Assembly: GCA_002404675.1 (NCBI GenBank)
Contig: DHKE01000075.1
Location: 1 to 43,193, forward strand
Direction: 5' to 3'
DNA: 43,193 bases
Source: Porphyromonadaceae bacterium UBA4702
GTDB taxonomy: Bacteria; Bacteroidota; Bacteroidia; Bacteroidales; Muribaculaceae
The notes under the pieces are model-generated. The model did not search any database. It saw only the letters and a list, made by a program, of their open reading frames with translations, and had not been told where the DNA came from. Shown piece by piece: positions 24,964 through 34,698 of this stretch; positions within the stretch are counted from its first letter, which is position 1; every line of letters starts with the position of its first letter. A program made the position numbers and the translations under genes.

Positions 24964-24996
24964 GGACACGGCACGCCGTGTCCCTACACTGACAGC
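24964..24996. repeat. GGACACGGC palindrome with CCCTACACTGACAGC flank
   Basis: GGACACGGCACGCCGTGTCC (24964-24983) has 9-bp arms around AC. Positions 24969-24996 are the exact reverse complement of 43049-43076 (28 nt). A degenerate, oppositely oriented relative (TAGGGACACAGCATGCCG) lies at 24897-24914. Confidence 0.75.
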
Positions 24997-25020
24997 TCTC
25001 GTCGGCACTCTCTTCCCCGA

Positions 25021-25050
25021 TATATATACTATGTTTGTATAGTATGTATA
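25021..25050. repeat. AT-rich inverted repeat
   Basis: ATACTAT (25026-25032) and ATAGTAT (25039-25045) flank GTTTGT, and the stem extends outward by TATA/TATA across one T-G position, giving 12 pairs. It stands out in a GC-rich gap. The role is unknown. Confidence 0.5.
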
Positions 25051-25166
25051 CGCTGCCCCCTGCCACAGCTGCTTACGCGCTGCCATAGCATCTCCGACGC
25101 TGCAAAATTACAACCTTCCTCCGACACGGAAATTGCCGTTTAACATTTGCCGCTGTCCTGCCGCCT

Positions 25167-25190
25167 TCTCGGAGTACTCCGGTGAATATG
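25167..25190. repeat. CGGAGTACTCCG box, copy 3, with GAATATG flank
   Basis: CGGAGTACTCCG (25170-25181) lies within TTCTCGGAGTACTCCG, followed by GT and GAATATG as in copy 2. It is 17 nt before hairpin H2. Confidence 0.7.
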
Positions 25191-25206
25191 GCCGGGCATG
25201 TTAACC

Positions 25207-25269
25207 CTGTTTACCGTGTTTCCTTGTTTCCTGCGTCAGGGACGGTAAACAAGGAAACAGAGGAAACAA
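25207..25269. repeat. TGTT-unit hairpin H2, 54-nt core shared inverted with 42896-42949
   Basis: TGTT begins at 25208, 25217 and 25225; AAACA units follow the loop. The segment 25207-25260 equals the reverse complement of 42896-42949 with a single difference (GGTAAACAG versus GGCAAACAG). The stem pairs GTTTCCTTGTTT with AAACAAGGAAAC around a loop of about 17 nt. Confidence 0.8.
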
Positions 25270-25292
25270 GAATCAGGCGGTCGGGGCGGCTG

Positions 25293-25323
25293 TTGCGAGT
25301 GTCGGGAAAAATGGCTAAATTTG
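25293..25323 (+). promoter_or_regulatory. Promoter of leuS
   Basis: TTG (25293-25295) and TAAATTTG (25316-25323) are 20 nt apart. The predicted start is near 25330, 25 nt before the ATG. Confidence 0.65.
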
Positions 25324-25354
25324 CGTTCTGATACACTAAGAACCGACATACCGC

Positions 25355-28117
25355 ATGGAATACAAGCACCAAGAGATAGAAGCACGCTGGCAGCAGTACT
25401 GGCGCGACAACGACACGTTCCGGGTCACGGAAGACCCCTCACGCCCCAAGTTCTACGTACTCGACATGTTCCCCTACCCGTCGGGGGCGGGGCTGCACGT
25501 GGGGCATCCGCTGGGCTACATCGCCAGCGACATCTACGCCCGCTACAAGCGACAGCAGGGCTTCAACGTGCTGCACCCGATAGGCTTCGACGCATACGGG
25601 CTGCCGGCAGAGCAGTACGCCATACAGACAGGCCAGCACCCCGAGGTGACGACGAGGCAGAACATAGCCCGCTACAAGTCGCAGCTCGACAAGATAGGCT
25701 TCAGCTATGACTGGAGCCGCTGTGTGCGCACGTGCGACCCGGAGTACTACAAGTGGACGCAGTGGACGTTTGAGAAGATGTTCAACGCCTGGTACGACAA
25801 GTCGGCCGCCAAGGCCCGCCCCATAGCCGAGCTGGAGGCCCACCTCGCCGTCCGCGGCACTGACGGCCTGGACGCTGCGCAGACCGCGCCGCTGGAGCTG
25901 ACCGCCGCCGAATGGAACGCCATGGGCGGACATGAACGCGCCGAGACGCTGATGAACTACCGTCTGGCATACCGCGCCGAGACCATGGTCAACTGGTGCG
26001 AGAAGCTGGGGACGGTGCTTGCCAACGACGAGGTGTCGGAGGGAGTGTCGGTGCGCGGCGGCTACCCGGTGGAGCAGCGCAAGATGCGGCAGTGGTGCCT
26101 GCGCGTGTCGGCATACGCGCAGCGGCTGCTCGACGGCCTCGACACGCTGGACTGGAGCGAGTCTGTCAAGGAGACGCAGCGCAACTGGATAGGACGCAGC
26201 GAGGGCGCGGAGATGCGCTTTGAAATCGTCGGCAGCGGCCACGCGCTCGAGATTTTCACCACACGCGCCGACACGGTCTTCGGCGTGACGTTCATGGTGC
26301 TTGCCCCCGAATCAGAATACGTAGACATAGTCACCACCGCCGACCGCCGCGAGGAGGTGGACGCATACCTGCGTCAGGTGAGCCACAAGACGGAGCGCGA
26401 GCGGCAGATAGAGAAGAAGGTGAGCGGCGTATTCTCCGGCTCGTATGCCCGCAACCCGCTGACCGGGAAGGAAATACCAATCTACATAAGCGACTATGTG
26501 CTGGCTGGCTACGGCACAGGCGCAATCATGGCCGTGCCGGCACACGACTCGCGTGACTACGCCTTCGCGCGCCATTTCGGCCTGCCGATAATCCCCCTCA
26601 TCGAGGGCGCGGACGTGTCGGAGCAGTCGTTTGACGCCAAGGAGGGCATCATGGCCAACAGCGACGGGCCCGAGCTGAAGCTCAACGGCCTGACCGTCAA
26701 ACAGGCCATAGCCCGCACCAAGGAGTTCATACGCCAGAAGGGCATCGGCGACGTGAAGGTGAACTACCGCCTGCGCGACGCCATATTCTCGCGCCAACGC
26801 TACTGGGGCGAGCCGTTCCCGGTGTATTACGTAGACGGCGAGCCGCGCCTCGTGCCGGAAAGCGAGCTGCCGCTGGAGCTGCCGGAGGTCGATTCGTACC
26901 TGCCCACGGCGGATGGGCAGCCGCCGCTGGGACGCGCCAGAGGGTGGCACACCGCCGAGGGCTACCCATACGAGGTATGCACCATGCCGGGGTTTGCCGG
27001 CTCGTCGGCATACTACCTGCGATACATGGACCCGCACAACGCCGACGCGCTTGTGAGCCGCGAGTGCAACGAGTACTGGAGGAGCGTCGACCTCTACATC
27101 GGCGGGCGCGAACACGCCACCGGCCACCTGATTTATGCGCGGTTCTGGAACAAGTTCCTGTACGACATGGGCGCGGTGGCCGAGGACGAGCCGTTCCGCA
27201 AGCTGGTCAATCAGGGGATGATACAGGGGCGCAGCAGCTTCGTGTACCGCATCAAGGACACCAACACGTTTGTCAGCCACGGCCTGCGCAACGGCTACGA
27301 CGTGACCCCCATACACGTTGACATCTCGCTGGTGCGTGGTGACCAGCTCGACCTGGAGGGCTTCCGCAGGTGGCGGCCTGAATTTGCCACCGCTGAGTTC
27401 ATCCTCGAGGACGGCAAGTACATCTGCGGCGCGGCTGTGGAGAAGATGTCGAAGTCGATGTTCAACGTGGTCAACCCCGACGACATAGTGGAGCGGTACG
27501 GCGCGGACACGCTGCGCCTCTACGAGATGTTCCTCGGCCCGCTGGAGCAGTCCAAGCCCTGGGACACCAACGGCATCGACGGCGTGAACCGCTTCCTCAA
27601 GAAGCTGTGGGCGTGGTTTGAGCGCGTAGACACGGCGAGCGATGCAGAGCCCTCGGCTGCGGAGCTGAAAGCTGTGCACAAGCTCATCAAGAAGGTGACG
27701 GCCGACATCGAGGCGTTCTCGTTCAACACCTCAATCCCTGCCTTCATGATCGCTCTGGGCGAGCTGACGCAGCTCAAGAGCGCCAACCGCCAGGCGGCGG
27801 AGCTGTTCACCCGCGTCATCGCCCCCTTTGCACCACACATCGCCGAGGAGATGCACCGCCGCCTCGGCGGCGAGGGGAGCGTGTCGGACGCTCCCTGGCC
27901 GGAATATGACGAGAAGTACCTGGCCGAGGACACTGTGCGCTACCCCGTGTCGTTCAACGGCAAGACGCGCTTCACCATAGACGTGCCGGCAGACACAGAC
28001 CGGCAGGCGGTCCAGGACAAGGCTCTCGCCGACCCGCTGGCGGCTCGCTGGCTCGACGGCAAGACGCCGCGCAAGGTCATCGTCGTCCCCGGCAAGATAG
28101 TCAACATCGTGGTCTGA
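25355..28117 (+). CDS. leuS: Leucine--tRNA ligase
   Basis: The product is 920 aa, normal for Bacteroidota LeuRS. This class I synthetase charges tRNA-Leu with leucine in the cytoplasm. The HIGH-type motif is HVGHP (48-52) within [16 protein letters not shown], and the KMSKS loop is at 697-701. The CP1 editing domain is visible ([37 protein letters not shown]), with the conserved aspartate region that hydrolyses mischarged tRNA. An insertion at about 150-200 ([18 protein letters not shown]) before the CP1 region is, as I recall, a lineage trait. A good promoter precedes it, and rdgB follows after 79 nt. Confidence 0.97.
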   Translation: MEYKHQEIEARWQQYWRDNDTFRVTEDPSRPKFYVLDMFPYPSGAGLHVGHPLGYIASDIYARYKRQQGFNVLHPIGFDAYGLPAEQYAIQTGQHPEVTTRQNIARYKSQLDKIGFSYDWSRCVRTCDPEYYKWTQWTFEKMFNAWYDKSAAKARPIAELEAHLAVRGTDGLDAAQTAPLELTAAEWNAMGGHERAETLMNYRLAYRAETMVNWCEKLGTVLANDEVSEGVSVRGGYPVEQRKMRQWCLRVSAYAQRLLDGLDTLDWSESVKETQRNWIGRSEGAEMRFEIVGSGHALEIFTTRADTVFGVTFMVLAPESEYVDIVTTADRREEVDAYLRQVSHKTERERQIEKKVSGVFSGSYARNPLTGKEIPIYISDYVLAGYGTGAIMAVPAHDSRDYAFARHFGLPIIPLIEGADVSEQSFDAKEGIMANSDGPELKLNGLTVKQAIARTKEFIRQKGIGDVKVNYRLRDAIFSRQRYWGEPFPVYYVDGEPRLVPESELPLELPEVDSYLPTADGQPPLGRARGWHTAEGYPYEVCTMPGFAGSSAYYLRYMDPHNADALVSRECNEYWRSVDLYIGGREHATGHLIYARFWNKFLYDMGAVAEDEPFRKLVNQGMIQGRSSFVYRIKDTNTFVSHGLRNGYDVTPIHVDISLVRGDQLDLEGFRRWRPEFATAEFILEDGKYICGAAVEKMSKSMFNVVNPDDIVERYGADTLRLYEMFLGPLEQSKPWDTNGIDGVNRFLKKLWAWFERVDTASDAEPSAAELKAVHKLIKKVTADIEAFSFNTSIPAFMIALGELTQLKSANRQAAELFTRVIAPFAPHIAEEMHRRLGGEGSVSDAPWPEYDEKYLAEDTVRYPVSFNGKTRFTIDVPADTDRQAVQDKALADPLAARWLDGKTPRKVIVVPGKIVNIVV

Positions 28118-28196
28118 CCGGAGGCCCCGCGCAATATGCCGCGCCGCAAAAGCGTTACATACATATAAATGCAGGCTTCAGGCCTGTGACAGGATT

Positions 28197-28832
28197 ATGC
28201 CAGAGACGAAAGCCAAGCTGGTATTCGCTACCAACAACCAGCACAAACTCGAAGAGATACGCCGCATGGCGGGCGGAAGGATAGAAATCCTCTCGCTCGC
28301 CGACATCGGCTGCCATGACAACATCCCCGAGACCGCCAACACCATTGCGGGCAACGCCCTCATAAAGGCGCGGTGGGTCAAGGAGCGGTACGGACACGAC
28401 TGCTTTGCCGACGACACAGGCCTCATGGCGGACGCGCTCGGCGGAGAGCCGGGGGTATACTCGGCGCGATATGCCGGCGGGCATTGCAGCGCGGACGACA
28501 ACATCGACCTGCTGCTCCGCCGTCTCGAGGGAGTGCCTGAAGGACAGCGCACTGCTCGCTTCAGCACCGTCATCGCGCTGGTGCGCGGCTGCGACGGCAC
28601 ACACACATTCGAGGGCACGGTCGAGGGGCGCATCGACACGGAGCGGCACGGCAGCGGCGGCTTCGGCTACGACCCGGTGTTCATCCCCGACGAGACAGGC
28701 ATCTCGTTCGCGCTGATGAGCGCAGACGAGAAGAACGCAATCTCCCACCGGGGACGCGCCACACGGCAGCTGCTCCGATACCTCGGCATACCCCTGCAAG
28801 ACACACCCGACAACGAAAACACGACACTATGA
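28197..28832 (+). CDS. rdgB: Non-canonical purine NTP pyrophosphatase (RdgB/HAM1)
   Basis: The product is 211 aa. It hydrolyses ITP, dITP and XTP to monophosphates, keeping deaminated purines out of DNA and RNA. Family motifs are FATNNQHKLEEI near the N-terminus, DDTGL, PGVYSARYAG and GSGGFGYDPVF, followed by the C-terminal SHRGRA. The ATG at 28197 gives a two-to-three residue lead before the first strand. The stop overlaps the start of the PorZ-like gene by 4 nt (ATGA), so the two are cotranslated. This is a housekeeping function at the head of a secretion-linked run of genes. Confidence 0.95.
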   Translation: MPETKAKLVFATNNQHKLEEIRRMAGGRIEILSLADIGCHDNIPETANTIAGNALIKARWVKERYGHDCFADDTGLMADALGGEPGVYSARYAGGHCSADDNIDLLLRRLEGVPEGQRTARFSTVIALVRGCDGTHTFEGTVEGRIDTERHGSGGFGYDPVFIPDETGISFALMSADEKNAISHRGRATRQLLRYLGIPLQDTPDNENTTL

Positions 28833-31291
28833 CCAACCGACTCATAACCACAGCACTGGCGGCAGCGGCGATATGCAGCGCGGCTCATGCCGAGCTGCGC
28901 GGCGACTGGAAGCTCTACCCCACATTCGACTCCAACCCCATATCGATAGTTGACACGCCGACCAAGGCTTACGTCGTGGCGGCAGGGCAGCCGCAGCGCG
29001 CCACCGCCCCGGAATACGCCGTGCAGGAGGCGTTCCTCTTCGCCTACGACAAGGAGTCGGGCGAGATGACACCGTACACCAAGCGCAACTACCTGTCGGA
29101 CAACATGGTCAGCAGCGTGCAGTACAATCCCCGGCTGCGGTACCTGTTCATAACATACATGAACGGCAACATCGACCTGCTCTACGACGACAACACGGCG
29201 GCCAACATACCCTCGCTGATGCAGTCCAACCTCAACACCTCCAAGAGCGTCAACAACATACGCTTCGACCAGGAGCGCAACCGCGCATACCTCGCCGCAG
29301 ACTTCGGATACCTAATACTCGACGACGAGTCGGGCAAGATACTCGAATCGCGCATCTACAACAAGGCGCTGACATCAGCTGCCCGCGTGGGCGACAAGTT
29401 CCTCATCGCCGACAGCGAGGGCCTCTACTGGGTGCGCGACGGCGACAAGGCGTTCTCGCTGTCCGACTTCAAGAAAATCAGCGGCGTGGGCAGCGCAAAG
29501 GACATCATGCCACTGACTGCCGACACTTTCGCCTTCATCAGCGGCGAGACGCTCTACAAATGCACCGTCAACGGCTCGGAGTTCTCGCTTGAGCAGATAT
29601 ACACCGGACGCTTCGGCTATGTGTCTTACGCCAAGGACGGCTATTTCATCTCACGCGGAGACTCCGGCGTGACGCTCTCCTCCGACGGCACGGTGCGGAC
29701 ATTCAGCGGAATACCCGGCTCGACCTGGTACTCCATAGTCGGCACTTGGGACGGCAGCGAGGTGTGGCAGATGACACCCCACAAGGGCCTCTCCTCATAC
29801 AAGAGCGCGGACGGCCAGTGGACTGCCACCAACACCTCCATTTTCCCGAACTCCCCCTCGGCATACCGCTGCCGCTACATCACGTACTCCCCGAAATACG
29901 GCATGCTCGTCAACAACCACGAGGTGTCGTACCTCTTCTCGACATACTACATCAAAACCCCTGCGCTGACCTGCGGCCTGAAGGACGGCATCTGGACCAG
30001 CTACGGGTACCCGTACACCAACACCGACTTCGAAAGCACACTCGCCGACCCCAACGGCCTGACCATCGACCCGGACAACCCCGACCTCATCTACTACGGC
30101 TCGTTCTTCAACGGCATGCAGCGCAAGAACCTCGCCGACCCCACGGACATGCTGTTGCTCTCGCACCCCAAAGACCCCTCGGCAGGGCTGCCGCAGTACC
30201 GCAAGCTCGACGATGACGACACGGGCTGGGACGAGTACTTCAACATCAGCAGCCCCGCATTCGACGCGCAGGGCAACATGTGGGCCACCAGAGCCACCGC
30301 CTCCGGACGCGACGGCTGCAACATCTACGTATGGCCCGCAGACGCACGGCGCAGCGGCGACGCTTCCAAGATCGTCAAGCTCAACCTCCCCGGAGTGGCA
30401 ATGGAGAAGGACCACATCATCCTCCCCCTCAAGGCCTCGGCCAACAAGAACCTCGTCCTCATCTACAACGGCGTGTACCAGCCCAGCCTCATTGTCCTCG
30501 ACCACGGCGGCACGCCCGCTGACCCCTCTGACGACAAGTACACGGTCATCTCGTCATTCTACGACCAGGACGGCAACCACCTCAACGACGGACACCTCTT
30601 CTCCATGTACGAAGACCCCTCGACCGGCACGGTGTGGGTGGGATACCTGTTCGGCGTGTACACCATCAACCCCAGCAAGGTGACTGCCGACGCCACCCGC
30701 GTGACACGCATCAAGGTGGCACGCGACGACGGCACCAACCTGGCGGACTACCTGCTCAACAACATACCGGTGTTCCGCATCGCCGTTGACAACAAGGGGC
30801 GAAAGTGGTTCGCGACAGGCGGCGGAGGCCTGGTGTGCACCTCCTCCGACGGCAAGACCGTCGAGGGCGAGCTGACTGTCTCCAACTCATACATCCCCTC
30901 CGACAACGTATACACCGTAGCGTACAACCCTGACAACAACTCGCTGCTGATGTCTACCGAGCATGGCATCGCCGAGTTCTATCCCTCCGGCGGCAGCTCG
31001 CAAGACAATGACGGAGAGAACACGCTCAACGTATACCCCAACCCTGTCCGCCCCGACTACCTCGGCTGGGTGACGATAGAAAACCTCCCGGACAACTCAA
31101 TCGTCAAGATAACTGACGCCAGCGGCAACCTGGTCAAGGAGTTCGGCTTCGCTGAAAACGGCATGGTGAAATGGGACGTGACCAACGCCGAGATGAAGCG
31201 CGTGCGCAGCGGCGTGTACTACATCCTCGCCTCGCCCGGCTCTGACAGCGACAACGTCTCTGCCAAGGGCAAGATACTCGTAATAAACTGA
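28829..31291 (+). CDS. porZ: PorZ-like type IX secretion beta-propeller protein
   Basis: The product is 820 aa: a signal peptide (TALAAAAICSAAHA), a two-component-regulator-type beta-propeller over about 20-720, and a C-terminal type A sorting domain starting YPNPV (736-740) with the ending VSAKGKILVIN. In Porphyromonas PorZ belongs to the cell-surface attachment complex of the type IX system and helps deliver anionic lipopolysaccharide to cargo. The domain order and the N-terminus (LRGDWKLYPTF...) fit PorZ, but other propeller proteins look similar. Its presence implies that this organism has a type IX secretion system, in line with the sorting-type tails on other proteins here. Confidence 0.72.
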   Translation: MTNRLITTALAAAAICSAAHAELRGDWKLYPTFDSNPISIVDTPTKAYVVAAGQPQRATAPEYAVQEAFLFAYDKESGEMTPYTKRNYLSDNMVSSVQYNPRLRYLFITYMNGNIDLLYDDNTAANIPSLMQSNLNTSKSVNNIRFDQERNRAYLAADFGYLILDDESGKILESRIYNKALTSAARVGDKFLIADSEGLYWVRDGDKAFSLSDFKKISGVGSAKDIMPLTADTFAFISGETLYKCTVNGSEFSLEQIYTGRFGYVSYAKDGYFISRGDSGVTLSSDGTVRTFSGIPGSTWYSIVGTWDGSEVWQMTPHKGLSSYKSADGQWTATNTSIFPNSPSAYRCRYITYSPKYGMLVNNHEVSYLFSTYYIKTPALTCGLKDGIWTSYGYPYTNTDFESTLADPNGLTIDPDNPDLIYYGSFFNGMQRKNLADPTDMLLLSHPKDPSAGLPQYRKLDDDDTGWDEYFNISSPAFDAQGNMWATRATASGRDGCNIYVWPADARRSGDASKIVKLNLPGVAMEKDHIILPLKASANKNLVLIYNGVYQPSLIVLDHGGTPADPSDDKYTVISSFYDQDGNHLNDGHLFSMYEDPSTGTVWVGYLFGVYTINPSKVTADATRVTRIKVARDDGTNLADYLLNNIPVFRIAVDNKGRKWFATGGGGLVCTSSDGKTVEGELTVSNSYIPSDNVYTVAYNPDNNSLLMSTEHGIAEFYPSGGSSQDNDGENTLNVYPNPVRPDYLGWVTIENLPDNSIVKITDASGNLVKEFGFAENGMVKWDVTNAEMKRVRSGVYYILASPGSDSDNVSAKGKILVIN

Positions 31292-31317
31292 CAGCAACCT
31301 CCTGATACACAGCCGAC

Positions 31318-32730
31318 ATGACAACACGCATACTTACCGCAACCGCCGCCCTGTCGCTAGCAGCAGCTGCACTCGCTGACACCGTCGAGGCGTACCCCGG
31401 CACGCTCTCCGCCATACTGGGCGAGATGAGGCTCAACGGCAGCGCTCCCACGAGGCTCAACGTGCGCGGCAGCATCGACATACGCGACCTGTCGGCTCTG
31501 GCTGCGGCCCGAATAGACACGCTCGACCTGTCGGCAGCCACGGTCAGGGGCTTCTCCTCCCCGACGCCGCTGCTGTACGGCAAGCACACATTCGAGGCTG
31601 ACGTGATACCGGCATACACATTCGCCGGCTCTCCCTGCCGCGTGATGATGCTCCCCTCCGGCATCAAGGCCATCGGCGAGGGGGCTTTCGCCTCAAGCAG
31701 TCTGGCTCGCATAGACATGCCCGAAGGCGTTACCCTCATCGGCGACTTCGCCTTCAGCGGCTGCTCTGCGCTCGAAAAGGCCGGCATCCCCTCCACGCTC
31801 GAGACCCTCGGGCAGGGGGCGTTCGCAGGCTGCGAGAGCCTCACGGAGACAGACCTCTCCAAGACATCAGTGACCGGCATCGCCGACCGTACATTCGCCG
31901 GCTGCACGGCTCTGTCGCAAATAGAGATGCCGGGCCAGCTGCGCACCATAGGCACACTCGCCTTTGAGGGGACAGCCCTGAGCTCCCTCTCCGCCGACAG
32001 GCAGATAACGGTGTCGCCATTCGCTTTCGCCCTCATGCGCGCCATGCCGGCATCGGCAGTGTCCGTGTCAAACGCCGGCGCTGCCCACGGCATCTATTTC
32101 GGCGACGAGTGGCTCACACAGGTAGCATACCCTCTCGCCCCGATACCCGGCCTCGCATACGCCGGCTGCAAGAGCCTCGACACCAAGGCCGTGACAGAAC
32201 AGGCGGGAGCGATAGGCGACTTCGCCTTCCACTCCATACCGGCACACACGGTCACGCTGAGCCAGGGCGTGACATCGCTCGGCGAGGGCGTGCTGGGCAA
32301 CAACCCCGAAATGGCCTACATCTACTGCAAAGACCTCAAGGACGAAATACCGGCAGTGACAGAGCACACCTTTGACGGCGTTGACAAGAGCAAGGTGAAA
32401 GTGTGTGTGACCGAGGGAAGCCTCGACGACTGGAAAGCCGCTCCGTACTGGAACGAGCTCACGATTACGTCAGAGTACAGCGGCGTGGACGAGACCGACG
32501 CAGGCACGTTCCGCATATATCACACGGCCGGCACGCTGCACGTCGAGTCGTCCGAGACACTGCTCGAAGTGAGCGTATACACCGCCGACGGACGGCTGCT
32601 CGCAGCCTCTGCCCCCGGCCAGTGCACGGCAGAGCTGCCCCTCTCGGCAGCAGACACACAGGTGGCAGTCATAATGAGCCGCACCGGCAAGGGCTCACGC
32701 ACTGACAAACTCGTAATCTCCTCAAACTGA
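31318..32730 (+). CDS. BspA-like leucine-rich repeat secreted protein with C-terminal sorting-like domain
   Basis: The product is 470 aa. The N-terminus is a signal peptide (TRILTATAALSLAAAALA). BspA/LRR_5 repeats run over about 90-360 (AFSGCSAL, AFAGCESL, TFAGCTAL, AFEGTAL), with a LILGEM-like lead-in containing LDLSAATVRGF. The last 80 residues (FRIYHTAGTLHVESSETL ... DKLVISSN) form a sandwich-like module of the type A sorting kind. It follows the PorZ-like gene by 26 nt and precedes trmB by 7 nt, so it is in the same operon, probably as surface cargo. The ligand is unknown. Confidence 0.82.
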   Translation: MTTRILTATAALSLAAAALADTVEAYPGTLSAILGEMRLNGSAPTRLNVRGSIDIRDLSALAAARIDTLDLSAATVRGFSSPTPLLYGKHTFEADVIPAYTFAGSPCRVMMLPSGIKAIGEGAFASSSLARIDMPEGVTLIGDFAFSGCSALEKAGIPSTLETLGQGAFAGCESLTETDLSKTSVTGIADRTFAGCTALSQIEMPGQLRTIGTLAFEGTALSSLSADRQITVSPFAFALMRAMPASAVSVSNAGAAHGIYFGDEWLTQVAYPLAPIPGLAYAGCKSLDTKAVTEQAGAIGDFAFHSIPAHTVTLSQGVTSLGEGVLGNNPEMAYIYCKDLKDEIPAVTEHTFDGVDKSKVKVCVTEGSLDDWKAAPYWNELTITSEYSGVDETDAGTFRIYHTAGTLHVESSETLLEVSVYTADGRLLAASAPGQCTAELPLSAADTQVAVIMSRTGKGSRTDKLVISSN

Positions 32731-32737
32731 CGCTGGC

Positions 32738-33514
32738 ATGGGAAAGAACAAGCTACGCAAATTCGAGGAGATGAAGGGGTTCAACTGCGTGTTCGAATAC
32801 CCCTGGGCGCGGCTTCAGGCAGAGCCGTTCCCGCTGCGCGGCCGCTGGCACAGCGACTATTTCCGCAACGACCGCCCCATTGTGCTTGAACTCGGCTGCG
32901 GCCGCGGCGAATACACCGTGTCGCTCGCTCGCCAGAACCCTGAAAAGAACTACATCGGCATCGACGTGAAGGGAGCGCGGATATGGGCAGGGGCGAAAGA
33001 CGCCACCCTATCGCAGCTCGCCAACGTGGCGTTCCTGCGCGGCGAGATTGAGCAGATTGGCTCGTTCTTCGCCCCGGGCGAGGTGGACGAGATATGGATC
33101 ACGTTTCCCGACCCGCAGATGCAGAAGACACGCCGCCGCCTCACCTCGGCACGCTTCCTGCACCTCTACCGCAGCGTCATGCGCCCCGGAGGCACGGTGC
33201 ACCTCAAGACAGACTCCCCGTTCCTCTACACGTTCACGAGCCGCCTCGCCGCCGCCAACGGCTTCACCGTCCTGGCGCAGACCGACGACCTCTACGCCTC
33301 TGGGCTGGCAGACCCCGTCACCTCTATCAAGACCCACTACGAGCGGCAATGGCTCTCGCGAGGCAAGCGCATCAAGCTCATCGAGTTCCTCCTGCCCCAC
33401 GAGGGGGAAATCGCCGACCCCGAGGAGGACGACATACCCCACGACGACTACACCTCGTTCCCTCGCGGACTGTCGCAGTGCATGCCCGAGGAGCTGAAGA
33501 AGATACAACCGTAA
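32738..33514 (+). CDS. trmB: tRNA (guanine-N7-)-methyltransferase
   Basis: The product is 258 aa. It methylates N7 of G46 in the tRNA variable loop using S-adenosylmethionine. The SAM site is LELGCGRGEYTVSLA with YIGIDVKGARIW; the substrate loop is ITFPDPQMQKTRRRL, and GTVHLKTDSPFLYTF follows. It is longer than Escherichia coli TrmB at the C-terminus, where an acidic tail (DPEEDDIPHDDYTSFPRG) is present. It starts 7 nt after the BspA gene and is followed after 22 nt by mrp, a neighbour pair I know from other Bacteroidota. Confidence 0.95.
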   Translation: MGKNKLRKFEEMKGFNCVFEYPWARLQAEPFPLRGRWHSDYFRNDRPIVLELGCGRGEYTVSLARQNPEKNYIGIDVKGARIWAGAKDATLSQLANVAFLRGEIEQIGSFFAPGEVDEIWITFPDPQMQKTRRRLTSARFLHLYRSVMRPGGTVHLKTDSPFLYTFTSRLAAANGFTVLAQTDDLYASGLADPVTSIKTHYERQWLSRGKRIKLIEFLLPHEGEIADPEEDDIPHDDYTSFPRGLSQCMPEELKKIQP

Positions 33515-33536
33515 ACAGCATACCCACACATACGCC

Positions 33537-34673
33537 ATGAGTGAATCACCAATATACCCCGCCCTCGTCACCGAGGCGCTGCGCACCGTGCGTTACCCCG
33601 GCAACGGACAGGACCTCGTCAGCGCAGGGATGGTCGAAGACGACATACGCATCGACGGCAGGAAGGTCTCCTTCTCGCTGATATTCGACAAGCCCACCGA
33701 CCCGTTCATCAAGTCAGTGGTGCGCGCCGCCGAGACAGCTGTAGCCACATACGTCGCCCCCGACGTGGAAATACGCGGCAACGTCAGCGTCAAATACCGG
33801 CACGAGCTGCCCCAGAAGCCAGCCACCCCACTCCCCGGCGTCAAGAACATCATCGGCGTCTCGTCAGGCAAGGGGGGCGTGGGCAAGTCAACCGTCGCCG
33901 CCAACCTCGCCGTGGCTCTCGCCGCCAAGGGCTTCAAGGTCGGGCTGCTCGACGCTGACATATTCGGCCCGTCGATGCCCAAGATGTTCGGCCTCGAAAG
34001 GCAAGAGCTCTACATGACCAGCCGCGAGGGGCGCGACTGGATAGAGCCGGCAGAGAAATACGGCGTGAAAATGCTCTCCATAGGCTTCATGGTAGACCCG
34101 GACAGCCCCGTGCTGTGGCGCGGCGGAATGGCAAGCAACGCCCTGCGCCAGCTCATCACAGAGGCGTGGTGGGGCGACCTCGACTACTTCATCATCGACA
34201 TGCCCCCCGGCACGTCTGACATCCACCTGACGCTCGTCCAGACACTTCCCATAACAGGCGTTGTCGTCGTCTCAACGCCGCAGCAGGTAGCCCTCGCCGA
34301 CGCCCGCAAAGGCATCGCCATGTTCACCGGCGACAAGGTCAACGTCCCCATACTCGGGCTGGTGGAGAACATGGCATGGTTCACACCCGCGCAGCATCCC
34401 GACGAGCGATACTACATATTCGGACGCGAGGGGGGCGTGCGCCTCGCCCAGGAGCTGGGGGTCAAGCTGCTGGCACAGATACCGCTGGTGGCAGGCATCT
34501 GCGGGCGAGCAGACAGCGGCACGCCTGTCACCCTCGCAGCGGACGGTGAGGGTATCGACACCGCCAACCCCGAGGCACAGGCATTCGCCGCGCTTGCCGA
34601 CGCTGTCGACGAGGCCGTGCGCTCCCGCAACAGCGACCTGCCACCGACCCGCGTGGTGCAGACGCACAAATGA
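33537..34673 (+). CDS. mrp: Mrp/NBP35-family iron-sulfur carrier ATPase
   Basis: The product is 378 aa. An N-terminal DUF59/MIP18-like domain (1-90) is followed by a deviant Walker A, SSGKGGVGKSTVAANLA (from 109), LLDADIFGPSMP, and DYFIIDMPPGTSD. The family holds and transfers Fe-S clusters as a dimer. The usual C-terminal CPxC cluster ligands are absent: where they would lie the sequence reads NMAWFTPAQHPDERYY. I recall the same replacement in other Bacteroidota, so this is probably a lineage trait rather than decay. The gene lies 22 nt after trmB. Confidence 0.92.
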   Translation: MSESPIYPALVTEALRTVRYPGNGQDLVSAGMVEDDIRIDGRKVSFSLIFDKPTDPFIKSVVRAAETAVATYVAPDVEIRGNVSVKYRHELPQKPATPLPGVKNIIGVSSGKGGVGKSTVAANLAVALAAKGFKVGLLDADIFGPSMPKMFGLERQELYMTSREGRDWIEPAEKYGVKMLSIGFMVDPDSPVLWRGGMASNALRQLITEAWWGDLDYFIIDMPPGTSDIHLTLVQTLPITGVVVVSTPQQVALADARKGIAMFTGDKVNVPILGLVENMAWFTPAQHPDERYYIFGREGGVRLAQELGVKLLAQIPLVAGICGRADSGTPVTLAADGEGIDTANPEAQAFAALADAVDEAVRSRNSDLPPTRVVQTHK

Positions 34674-34698
34674 CCGTAACCCCAAACAGAACTACACG

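Noticed and set aside
26312..27679. Minus-strand ORF of 455 codons opposite leuS
   Set aside because: Antisense to the conserved LeuRS frame, including its KMSKS region at one end.
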